Positions 12,778-24,500 of a stretch of 64,000 bases of DNA are shown here, piece by piece (the first letter of the stretch is position 1; the number at the start of each line of letters is the position of its first letter). The DNA lies in NCBI GenBank assembly GCA_026874595.1, contig CM049307.1:34948862-35012861 (forward strand), given 5' to 3'. A model generated the notes under the pieces. The model did no database searches. It was not told the origin of the DNA and saw only the letters and a program-made list of their open reading frames with translations. This stretch comes from Sipunculus nudus. Lineage: Eukaryota; Annelida; Sipuncula; Golfingiida; Sipunculidae. Made by a program: the position numbers and the translations under genes.

Positions 12778-13576
12778 TATTAGCATTTGAAAAGCTATGA
12801 GGAAATGGGCCTGCTATCTGGTGATAGTCAAATGTTAAATATATATTTGCTGAACTAATACTGTGCACTTTTATAGACTATATCAAAGATGCAGGAATCT
12901 CTCATGATCAAATATTCCAAGAAGTATTATTATTTCAGTAATATGTGCATAAAATAAGCATGGGAATGTATGAACACTTTTTAAAAAATCCATTTTCAAA
13001 TGAGGATAACTAAATCTGATAAGTATATTTTGTTTTGTGTTATACATGAAAATTGTGGCCTGACACCATTTTATAATGAAATAAGGAAAAAAAATATAAT
13101 GTGTCTAAGAGTTATATGAAAGAATACATTTGACTAACAAAACTGTGTTAATGTTACTAATAAGTCAAGATGGAGGCAGGAGGAGGAGAGAAACAGAGAG
13201 AAAGAGGGGGGGGGGGAAGCATTCAATTGTGCTTTTAGGAAATAAGTTGATTCATAATTATTATATATTTAATGATAAACAGAGATGGACAGACAGAGCT
13301 GATTACTTTAAGTCCCATTCTTGCTGAGGCAAGAATGTATTAAATGTTTCAATCAAATCCTAATTTTTTGATTACATTAATTTTTTTTTCATTTAATAAA
13401 TCCTTATACAGTTGCTATAAAACTGTAGGGCAAGTCCACAAGTGCAAGGGCTCAATGGCAGGGGGAGGGTAGTTGATAGGAGTAGTGACAACACCACTGC
13501 ATTAACGGACAGGGTATGGAATTTAAGGTAACAGCACTTACAGGAGGAAAAGATCATTCATAATTATAAAATATTT
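12672..13576 (-). mobile_element. Degenerate family A left end and body fragment
   Basis: ACAAGCGGCCAATGGGTCAC followed by GCTCAGCTGA (about 12695-12704) is a diverged own-3' terminus. A CT/TA microsatellite and body-like sequence with a G-rich run (about 13206-13215) follow. The matching right end may be 21565, with everything between nested inside, but divergence makes this uncertain. Confidence 0.4.
12716..12774. repeat. (TC)n(TA)n microsatellite
   Basis: A pure TC dinucleotide run (12716-12746) passes directly into a pure TA run (to about 12774). Confidence 0.95.
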
Positions 13577-13757
13577 AACAAGGCCTACAGGCCTAATGCG
13601 AACCTGTGCATTGGGAAATACACCAGGTATAATGCTTCAATGCTGGACCATATTACCTCTCATGTATATGAACAATGCAAGTACTAAACATTTTGAATAG
13701 GAAACAATTACACAAACATCGCTGCTGAAATTCTGGCATGGGTGCACACAACACAAA
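13577..13757 (-). mobile_element. Family B own-3' end fragment
   Basis: This begins AACAAGGCCTACAGGCCT and has GCGAACCTGTG at 13598-13608, as in the complete family B element at 17168. About 180 bp of body follow before a family A element interrupts at the A-run at 13755-13759. Confidence 0.65.
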
Positions 13758-15263
13758 AACAAGGGACCCATGGGTCACGGCGCTCAGCTGAAGTTTGAAA
13801 AATTTTTGCAAATGCAAAATATGCAAAATATTCTATTGTACTGTTTTTCATTTATATAAGCATATGAGAAGCTAAGAGAAAAGGGGCCCCATCTACTTGG
13901 TTATAGTAAAGTTCTAAATATATAATTGCAAACTAATACTCTGACAAGACTGTCATGAAGAAAAACAGTAACAGTTTTGAGATACTATGATGCATATGAA
14001 CAATTTACAGATGGACAGGCAAGTGGACAGAATGAACTTATAACTTTATTTCACTTTCAAGAGAACAATGCATTTAAGTTTATATATAAGCCTATTTTTT
14101 TTTAGCATATCCACTTTTCCATTAATAGTTTTTATCCCATTAATTTTTTTATTTACAAGTTTTATAAATTTGTAATAAAAAAACTGAAAATATAAGTTAA
14201 AATATTAGAATTCTAAGTTGCAATCATTATATATCCAGAGTGTAGCTCATATTGGGTCATATTATGCATACACATATATTTTATTATTTTTAAATCACAA
14301 ATGTTTAAACTGAATTTAAAAGAAAATAATGCCACAACATGGCATCTACAAGATTATTCCTTGAATCACTATTAAAAAGATTTGCACATTGGAGTTTTCA
14401 GTACATGCTTAATTTTATTCACTGAATTGAAATAAAAGATTCAGTAAATTTGATAAAATAAAACATCTTTTCAAATAAAGTATACACACTGTTGGTTGAA
14501 TGAGGGACAAACAATATCATTGTGCTAATTACTATCTCAGCTATAATTTATTACTGGAATTAATAGTCAATTTCACACCTGGTGAAGTTTTTACTTTTCT
14601 AAAGTAAGGAATTACTTATTTGATGAACATCCACACTTTCATACCAATACACCACTTTGTGGACACAATTCAATGTGCTCTTTAATCATTGTAACACTGG
14701 TGGTACAATACAAAATCTAAAATGTAGCATAGCCAAGAATAAAATAAAATACAGAAATTTATAACATTCATCTAGTTGATGCACCATCGGGGGGGGGGGG
14801 GGGGGGGGGAGTGCAGGGCAGAGGGGAAGCTTGCTTGTAGTGGCCAAGCTGAGCCAAGGCAAGCAGCCTGGGGTCAGTTACATAATTCAAGTGAAGGCTG
14901 TACTACCAGGTGGGCTAGATGTAAACAACAATTAACATGGTGTATGTAAACTTGAATAAAAGTTACTCTTTTCAATCAATTCCTTTGAAATTTCAGATTT
15001 TAAAAGATTAAATCCTTATGTATATATGTTGTGAAAATTAAATCAACAATGCTTACAGGGAAAAAATGTGCCATTGCCCAAGTGGACAAAATTTAAGGTA
15101 TTGATTTTTTATTTATGCTAATAACTTGAAAAATTTGCAAAATTCAGATCTAATTTTGGGTAAACAATTGAATCTTGATTAAAAAAAGTTATATTCCTGG
15201 AAAAAAGTCTCTAGCTTCAACAATTCTCATGTTAGGTGAGTAAATATATTTCCTGATTTTTTA

Positions 15264-17091
15264 AACAAGGGACCTATGGGTCACTGTGCTCAGCTGAAGT
15301 TGAACTTGAAGGTAAAAGTCTAAAATAATATCAAATGGAGATAAAGTGTAAGAGGAAGAGGTAATAAAGGTTGGTTTATATGATTGGTTTGTATTGATGA
15401 GCAAGAAATTGTTGTAAATAATATTTTGTGACCTGACCATGTGTTTCCTAATGTTGAAACTGAAGCATGTGAGCAGTTTGTGATTCAATTGAATCTATTT
15501 TTTTGTATAATATATACTATTAAATATATATGTATTTTTTAATGAAATGTATACAGTTGAAATATAACTAAATAACAACATAAAACAGGGCAAACAAAGC
15601 CTGATCTCAAATTCTGCTGAGGCAGGAAAATAATGAACAAATTTGTATTAAATCCTCATTTTTTTATCACATCAATTTTTTTAAATTTAAGTTTATATTT
15701 CTATACATTTCCAATATAACATATATATCTGAATATAAAAGTTGATTCATAATTCTCAAATGCATCATCATAAATCTCAATCTCGTCAGATAACACCACA
15801 TCATGCATACAAATGTTTATTTATTTTTTACCACAAAAATATATCTTTTAAATCTGCAAAACAATAAATATCTAAAAATAATACTTGATTTAGATTTCAC
15901 AATTTTTAATTGTGTCTTTATTTATCCATAATGTGCTTCATATTTTATGAATTTAAGCATACTGATGGGTTTAATTATATTTTTTAAAATCATTTAAAAG
16001 AAAATAGATTTCTTTAAAAATGCTACATTACACAACATTGCATCTTCTGGGTTACACCTTGAATTTTTTTCAAGGAAAGTTTTTGCATATCAGAGTTGAA
16101 ACAGCATTACAATTAAGGAGATACAGTGAAAACAATAACAACAATAACAATTACTGCATAACACTTGGTTGGTTGGGTTTGCAGGGGGGGGGGGTATTGG
16201 AGTGGTGATATGAATAACTGTACACCTGTCACAGCAGGGGATCTCCCCCAGTGACTGTAACAAATCAGACACCCTGGCATAGCTGACTTCCATTGACCTG
16301 GAGTGGGACCCTGCATCTGTAATCTGTAATCAAAGCAATTGACTACAATAGAGCCTCAAGAAAAAAATCAATAACTAGCTTAATTTTCAAGCTTTTATTT
16401 TCAAATTTCAGATTTAAACAAATTAAATATTTATGTTTACATGCTGTGAAAATTAAATCAATGGTACTTACAGCAAAAAAACGTGCCATGGTCAAAGTTG
16501 GGCAAAATTTAAGGTACTGATTTTATTTTTATGCTTATAACTTAAAAAATTTACAAAATTCAGATCTAATTTTGGGTAAACAATTGAATCTTGATTAAAC
16601 ATAGTTATATACTTGATAAAATAGACTCTAGTTTCAAAATTTTTCATGTTAAGTGAGTTATTATTTTTCCTGATTTTTTACAAAGTCCATTATGTTTGGG
16701 CCCATAACTTAAAGAATTTATTCTTTACAGACTTAATTTCTGGCATTTTCATAGGAACTATATAGAGGAATATTTATGGTAAATATGAGGAAAAACAGAT
16801 GAGTTGTTTTGATATTAGGCAGTCCTGAAGTGTGAAAATAGGATTTTAATAAAAAATTGAGGTTTTTCCTTAATTTCTCAAAGGAACGAAGTTGCAAAGA
16901 CCCAGTTTTCGGCTTGGTAGGAGATCTTGGGGACATCTAACAGTATGCTGAATTTTGGATTCCTAGGTCTTACGGTTTCAAAACGTGCCACATCTACGGA
17001 CGGACGGACGGAGGGACGGACGGACAGACGGACGGATGACGGACAATGGACCACGACTATAGCTCAGATGACTTATAGTCAGCTGAGCTAA
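15264..17091 (-). mobile_element. Complete family A Helentron-like element (reference copy)
   Basis: About 1.83 kb with clean ends inside an older A copy. On its own (minus) strand the order is TTTTTAGC; the 5' hairpin AGCTCAG-TGACT/AGTCA-CTGAGCT; a GTCC microsatellite (about 16997-17036 on plus); body; TCAGCTGAGC; the near-palindrome GACCCATAGGTC; CCTTGTT. The 10-bp motif at 17079-17088 and its inverse complement at 15288-15297 form an asymmetric inverted repeat, not a terminal one. The site is A/A on the plus strand (T/T on the element's own strand) with no visible target duplication. These traits are known for Helitron-2/Helentron derivatives. No Rep/helicase is encoded. Confidence 0.7.
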
Positions 17092-17167
17092 AAATGAAAT
17101 GCATTATATTTTGGCCCATAACTTCAAAATAATACCCAACACTGATCTAATTTTTTGTATGTTTATA

Positions 17168-19449
17168 AACAAGGCCTACAGGCCTAATGCGAACCTGTGC
17201 ATATGGATATACACCAGGTATAACTCTTCAATGCTGAACCACTACTTTTCATATATATGAACAATGCAAGTACTAAACATTTTGAACAAGAAACAATACA
17301 CAAACATCACTGCTGAAATTCTGGCATGGGTGCACACAACACAAAAATTATTGTAGGTGGCACCACCAGTCTTGTATACGACAAAGCTATTTGACATGTA
17401 TAAATATGCCCAATTTCAGGCTGATATATCAAATTCTTCCATAGAATTAAGCAGGCACATACACTTTGCAAAAGTCATTGTAGATGGCAACACCTGTCTT
17501 GTGAATGAGAAAACCATTAAAGACACATAGACAGGTCAGAATATCAGGCCAATACATCAAACTTACCTTGAGTCTGATGCACGGGGCTGACCAGGCTTAG
17601 GTGAGAAAGGCTGTTGCCCCGAGTGTACTGTGACAAATTACTGGCTCAGGCTACTGCACTGAGTGAACTCTTGACCTGCACCTGGCTAGACTGAGTGAAC
17701 TTTTGACCTGTACCTGGCTGCACTGAATGAACATGAGGTAATCACATGATACTCATGAGGTGATCACATGCTCCCCATGAAATGATCACATGCTGCCTTT
17801 GAGGTGATCACATGCCTTGTGCTTGGCTGCACTGATTGAACTCTTGACCTAAATCTGGCTGCACTGAATGAACTCTTGATCTGTTGCCAAATCTGAAACA
17901 GTTGGCAGTTTGTCAACCTATTCAAGAAACATACACAATCTTGGTCTGTTATGTAACTCTGCTAAAATTTATCCAACAGAAACCATTTGAACAAACTTGA
18001 GAAGGCTCGCCTCTGGGATCATTTTATGTAAAATATTGAACAATTTGGCTGGACTCTTTACAAGAAGAAGAAGTTTTTTTTCAGCTTTTCCCCCTGTAAA
18101 ATCTAAGTAAATGCAGATAGCAAAAATAAGCTGAATCCATCAACATTTGATATGTGACTGATAATTGCATAAAATTTGGAGATGGTAGCACCTGCTATTC
18201 CTGAGAAATTATGAATAGTGTACAGATGATATGTAATATCATAAATCTACATTTTTTAAAAGCTTTTAAAAAACATTCTTGTCAATATTTTCCATAGATA
18301 TTCTGAAATCTAAATGTCTAGAGGCATGATGTAATGGATGCTGATAAACTGGTGCTAGGCTAGATGTATCTGCTTCACACAGCTAACATATATGGTAAAA
18401 TGACTCAATTCAATCTTTATAATTCAGCCAAAATTCATTTTTTGGAACCATAAAAGACAATTATTATTAGAATGATTCAGGGAATTATTCTTGCCAAATA
18501 TTAAACAAACTGGCCTCAGTATCATCAGTCGAAAAACGTTTTGCAGGTTTATAACTCATATGGGAAAATACAGCAAAATGGCAAAGTTCAGCTTCCCATA
18601 ACTTAGCCAAAAGTCACTGAACTGAGACCATTTGAACAAATTTGAATTATCAACATCTAAGGATAATTAATGTGTGAGATTTAAGAATTTGGCCCAGTGG
18701 TTTTTGAGAAGAAGATTTTTGTAGCCACTTAGCTAAAATGGGCTGTTATGGCATATGACTAAATTCAGCTTCCCATAACTTAGCCAAAAGTCACTGAACT
18801 GAGACCATTTGAACAAACTTCAGAAAGCACTACCCTAGGATTATTTCTGTGCAATATTAAACAATTTGGCCATTTCGTTTCAGAGAAGAAGTTATTTGTA
18901 GCTGTCAGTATGATACGGGCACTGATGACCCCAGTACAAAAAAGGCCGATGCAGGTGGCGCCACCAATACCTCAATTTCAGATATGACTCATGTGACCAA
19001 CATTGGCATAAAATTTGGTGATGATAGCTCAAGCCATTTCTGAGATTGTAATTTTAGTATGCTTTTTTGGACAGATGACTAAGTTCAACTTCCTGTAACT
19101 CGGCCAAAAATCACCAAACTTAAACCATTCGAACAAATTTGAGAGAGATTGTTCTAGGAATCGTTTCTGTAAAATATTGGACAATTTGGCTGAACAGATT
19201 CGGAGAAGAAGATTTTTTAAGCTTTTTTAGCTTTTTCCCTATAAAATCTAAGAAAATGCAGTTAGCCAAAAAATAAGCAAAATCTGATAGAGTTTTTTAG
19301 ATGACTAATTTTATGCATAAGATTTCGTGATGCTAATTCTTGCCGTTTTCAAGATAGTATGGGTTAACAGATAGATGACGGACGACAGACGACGGACACC
19401 GGACGCCGGACGACGCAACACCATCGCATAAGCTCACAGGTTCGCTAAA
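17168..19449 (-). mobile_element. Complete family B Helentron-like element
   Basis: About 2.28 kb, inserted in the older A copy. The left end is AACAAGGCCTACAGGCCTAAT, then GCGAACCTGTG at 17189-17199. The right end has CACAGGTTCGC at 19435-19445, the exact inverse complement, followed by TAAAAA. A GAC/GGAC-rich tract lies at about 19375-19415. The interior has short tandem units around CTGGCTGCACTGA (17680-17890), GATCACATG repeats, and repeated segments of AACTTAGCCAAAAGTCACTGA type (18590-19110). GGTGGCGCCACC occurs at 18954-18965. The architecture is the same as family A with different sequence. Confidence 0.68.
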
Positions 19450-19763
19450 AATGTATGGAAGAATATGAATACTAAATATGATCAAAAACAGATCAATGGT
19501 TTTGATATTAGGCAGCCTTGAAGTGTAACAATGGCTTTTTTATGGAAAACGGAGGTTTTTCCTTAATATCTTGAAGGAACGAAGTCCTAATGACCCAATT
19601 TTCGGTATGGTAGGAGATTTTGGATCAATCTAATGGTATACAAAATTTTGGAATTGTAGGTCCAACGGTTTCAAAACATGCCCTGTTAAAGGACGGACGG
19701 ACGGACGGACGACAGACAATGGACCAAGACTATAGCTCAGATGACTTATAGTCAGCTGAGCTA

Positions 19764-20664
19764 AAAACAGACGGACGCTGTGCAAAAATGGTTGCAGGTG
19801 GCTCCTCCAGTTTTATGTATGATAAAGAGCTATGTGAGATCTATACACATGCAAAATTTTGGTCCAATCAGTCAAATGGTTCCCGAGATATGAGCTAGGA
19901 TGTCTGCAGTGTAAACTAGAATGTAGGTGGCGCCACCTGTCATAAAATCAAGAAAGCTGTCCAGGATGTATAAACCTGCAAAATTTTAGGCAGATTTGTC
20001 AAACCACTGCCGAGATATGGGTGATTTTATCCCATGCCAATCAAACAGACAGATGCTGTGCACAAATGGTTGCAGGTGGCGCCACCAGTTTTGCGTATGA
20101 TAAAGAGCTATGTGAGATCTATACACATGCAAATTTTCAGGTAGATACGTCAAATGGTTCCCGAGATAAAAGCATGGATGTCAGCAGTGTGAACGTGAAT
20201 GTAGGTGGCGCCACCTGTCATAAAATCAAGAAAGCTGTCCAGGATGTATACGCATGCTGAATTTCAGGAAAATTAGTCAAACCACTGCAGAGATATGAGT
20301 GATTTTAACCCAAGGCATATGAACAGATGGACACTGTGCAAACATGGTTGCAGGTGGCGCCACCATTTTTTGTGTTTGTTTAAAAGCTATCCAAGGGCTA
20401 CATTTGTACAAAATTTTCTGATCGGTCAAAAGGTTTCAGAGATATGTGGAGTTTATGTGTGGAAACAGATGCACAAATGGGCTGGGCAGAGAGGAAAGGT
20501 CAGAGGTTCAAGCCAATTGGTTAGGCACCAGTTCACATGTTACGCGATAATTGGTGTAAGTTTCAGCAAAATCAGTCCAGTAGTCTCAGAGAAGTTCTCC
20601 GGAACGAACACGGTGGCAGAACCCGGTAAAAAAAACCGGTCAAACTTCGTTTTGGCGGATACAA
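19764..20664 (-). mobile_element. Family C element, 5' part
   Basis: The right end is GGCGGATACAA (to about 20664), the same terminus as the complete family C copy at 33165-34557. The interior consists of repeated segments that each carry GGTGGCGCCACC or a variant (for example 20075-20086, about 20203 and about 20354). On the left it abuts the end of a family A element. To the right, family A body sequence resumes (TTAAGG, then TGCATAACACTTG), so the element sits in an A copy. Confidence 0.55.
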
Positions 20665-21565
20665 TTAAGGAAATGCAGTGCAAACAATTTCAATTACTGC
20701 ATAACACTTGATAGGTAGGGTGGGGGGGGGGATATGACAGTACACCTGTCACAACAGGGGATCTCCCCCAGTGACTGTAACAAATCAGGAACCCTGGCAT
20801 AGATGACCTTCAGTGACCAGGAATGGGCTGCCTGCATCTGGACAAAAGCAAGTGACTATAATAGAGCCTCAAGAAAATATACTGGCCTAATTTTCAAGCT
20901 TTTATTTTCAAAATTCAGATTTAAACAAATTAAATACTTATGTTTACTGGCTGTGAAAATTAAACAACACTACACATGGGAAAAAAACGTGCCATGGTCA
21001 AAATTGGGCAACATTTAAGGTACTGATTTTATTTTTATGCTAATAACTTAAAAAATTTACAAAATTCAGATCTAATTTTGGGTATACAACTGAATCTTAT
21101 TTAAACCAAGTTACATACTTGGAAAAAAAGTCTATATCTTCAAAAATTTTCATGTTAAGTTAGTAAATTTTTTTCCGGATTTTTTACCAAGTCCATTATG
21201 TTTGATTCCATAACTTTAAGAAATTACACTCAACAGACTTAATTTCTGGCATGTATATAGGAAAGATATAGGAGATAACTTCTGGTAAATATTAAGAAAA
21301 ACAGGTAAGTGGTTTAGATATTAGGCAGTCCTGAAGTGTGATAATAGGTTTTTAATGGAAATTTGAGGTTTTTCTTTAATTTCTCAAAAGAATGAAGTCG
21401 CAGTGACTCAGTTTTTGGTTTGGTAGGAGATTTTGGGGACATCTACCAGTATGCTGAATTTTGGATTTGTATTTCTAACAGTTTCAAAATGTGCCAGTCT
21501 AATGGACGGAGAGACGGACAGAGGACCACAACTATAGCTCAGATGACTTATAGTCAGCTGAGCTA
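20665..21565 (-). mobile_element. Family A 5' portion
   Basis: The body resumes after the family C insertion: a G-run at about 20720-20730, CACCTGTCACA, ACGTGCCATGG at about 20986, and a short GGAC tract. It ends in the hairpin with TCAGCTGAGC at 21554-21563. The 67-codon frame seen in other copies is interrupted here. Confidence 0.6.
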
Positions 21566-24500
21566 AAAATGACACACCTCTGCTCAAATATTTGACATGT
21601 TGGTTATTGTTTTCAGTTGATTCTGTGTGTTTATGTATCCACAAAATATCAGAAGAATCGTTTCATGGATTTGAGATATAAGTCAATATTGTGAATATCT
21701 CCAACAGATTAAATTTTGGTGCAAACCCTAACATAAATAACCTTGGGATGAGCTCATTACCAAGTATGATAGCAAATTTTAACCGCTAGAGATCATATGA
21801 TGTGATAATAAACCTATCTTTGAAGCATGATTATGTGACGTGACATCATTGAGAACAATGACAAGAAAGACCTTCATGTAAGGTGACAGAAAGTCAATCA
21901 CCATACAACACTTTTTCAAGTCCATTTTTACAGTGCACAGTTTACTTTGGACAAATTTTTTTCATTTTGGTGTATTTTCAGGAAGACACAGCTTTTCTAA
22001 CTGAGGTGTAAGTTTGGTGTTTCTTGTACCAGGGCTTGTCAGGTCAAGCTGACTGAACTCTACACAACAAACATTTGTAAACTTCACACATTATTATGTA
22101 TATAAGTTCAGCATGGAGTTTGGATTATAATAAGCCCAGTGGCTGAAGGCCGAAGACTTCAAACTTTAGGTTTATGGTTCATGCTTCAATAGAGTATGGT
22201 GAAACCCTAATAGCACTTAAGATATTCACCCTACTGTCTTAACTGCAGGTTTGCTTTTTATTTTGCAATGCTCAAAACATAGAAAACCAGAAATTTGGAA
22301 GGCTTAGTTATGACCTATCATCCTAATAATATGGTGACTACTAACACAATTGTATTTACCAGGTTAGTTTCTGTTAAATTAGAGCCTCATAGAATAATAA
22401 GATATAGTCAGGGAAATGTAGTTGGTAATATTTAATAATGTTGTGTTGATTTTTATCATTCCTTGTGTTGGTCAGTAGATTGGTTTATGTATCAAGTGTT
22501 GGTACTTCCTAGACTGTGGTTTGTTGTGATAAGCTGACATAAGATTCAGGAGGTCTAGATGCTTCTGGGAGGCTCAGCTGATAATTTCCATGTAGACAAC
22601 TCAGAAGTCTGTAAGAGATTTGTTGACTAGAACTTTCCTGATATGTCCACTGCATGGTGTAACAACTACATCCTCATTGAATTGACAGTGCCACTGCTGA
22701 CCCAAGGACATATAATTCAAAAGAGTAATAAAAAAAATATAAGACTGTTTCTAGCTAAACTATATAAAAACTCTAACTTTAATTTTGGCAGTTAACATAA
22801 ACCACAGAGATAAACATCAGTTTCTCTCAATTTTATTTCTACTTGGGATATGTAAAAATATTTTATTTTATCAGCAATCTACTTCTACCTGAAATGGCTC
22901 CAAAATAAACATAAACATGATTTATAGCAATTAGCAAAAACTACATGTATACCCAAAGTTCAACAGCAAAGATATTGGCTAAACTGATTTTATGGCCATT
23001 AATATCCAGGTCATCCCATAAAAGCCTGATTGAAGTGTAATTTCTGCTGCCATCAATGCAATTTATCTGTACATTGTGCCCAAACAATCATGAACTAGGT
23101 CATGCACCCAGGAACAGCCTGTCTCTCAGGTCAAAGGTCAAAGAAGTTTGCATAGATTTGTAAGTCTTTATGTTAAGGTAGCATCCCTGGCAAAAACTTG
23201 TATATAAAAAATCAGTCCAATAGATGTTATAAATTCACATTAGACCCCATAATGTACATATTATTTTACAATGGATATACAGTGTCCTTTCTGATGCTAT
23301 ACCTGGTTTTACATCTTTTTTTTATATCTTGTCATGCAGCTTACTCTCACTAGGTGTTTAAAATAGCATACCTTTTAAATATTTAAAATTTTCAAAAATT
23401 AAAAAAATACCATGTGAAATGAATGATAAGTTAAAAAATATCTATAAGAGTTTTTTTGCCAGGGGTACTTTTGCCATTTTATTAACATAGTTTTGGAGAT
23501 TATATGTTTTCAAATTTTGAATTTAAGAGAAACAGCAAATACACTTATAAAAAAAAACAGAAAAAATAACCAGCACATGTTTGTGAGACTACTAGATCCC
23601 TTAAGTGAATTTCTTTAAGTGTAACTAAGAAAATTCTTAGAAGATAATTTACAGTAGACCTTCTATTTTATAGTTATTTGATATTGGGATTGTACACAAG
23701 CAGCTTTGTTAGCAGTGTGACCTGGGTGACTCTGCAGGTTAGCAATTAAATTTGGCCAGGAAACTGGTCTGACCGAAGGATACAGGGTCTGGATACACTG
23801 AAGAAGGTTGTACCTTAAACCATTATTGCTTTGGCATCCAATCACTTTCTGGTGCTTTCACTTTGAATGACTTAGAGATTTCAATAGTCTCTGACTGAGA
23901 CTTAACAGTAGCTTGAATCTATAACCTCAGTTTGTTGCTGTGAAAATACTTGTACTCACTTTTGCAATCCACCTGACATTATGAAGAAATAACAAGGCAA
24001 TATCAAATAAAGATACAATACCTATTCTTCACATTATTCATTTTACTAAATGAACACAAGATGCCCCTGAAATGCAGGAAGCAGCTTAAATCTATAACCT
24101 CATTTTGTTGCTGTGAAAATACTGGTACTCATTTTTGCAATCCATTTGACATTATGAAGATATAACAAGCCAATATCAAATATAGATACAATATTTATCC
24201 CACACATTATTCATTTTACTAAATGAACACATGATGTCCCTGAAATGCAGGAAGTGCCATCACTGTAATAATTATAAAGGAGACACTGTGGCTTCATATT
24301 CTTGGGGTTTAAATTTCGCACTTTGCAAATTACCATTGTTGCGAAGGTTCCATTTTTCATAGTGTATACTACAGAATAATTATCCTTTATGATAATAATA
24401 TGAATGAGTTTTATAAAATAATCTGTATGGATATCGTGAAATATGGATAACGACTCAAGGCATTAATGAACAAGTGGTAATTTGTGTTCCTTATTGACAG

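Larger units (their letters stand above)
13758..19763 (-). mobile_element. Older family A element interrupted by A and B insertions
   Basis: The left end has AACAAGG at 13758, the palindrome GACCCATGGGTC and GCTCAGCTGA at 13782-13791. The right end has TCAGCTGAGC at 19752-19761. The body is found in pieces: up to 15263, about 17092-17167, and about 19450-19763. Removing the two insertions restores the order of body segments seen in intact copies (TTTCCTGATTTTTT, then GGCCCATAACTT, then GATATTAGGCAG). This copy is more diverged than the inserted one, consistent with greater age. Confidence 0.65.

Noticed and set aside
17567-17627. Exon-like piece on the minus strand (ends AAG|GTAAGT; proline-rich frame ending RASDSR).
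   Set aside because: It lies inside the inserted family B element, so it cannot be an original exon of the surrounding gene. The acceptor side is weak. Gene capture by the element is possible but unsupported without other copies.
20021-20711. Open frames of 79 and 138 codons on the plus strand.
   Set aside because: They fall in the repeated units of family C and run antisense to its own orientation. No known domain, and frames are not kept in the other C copy.
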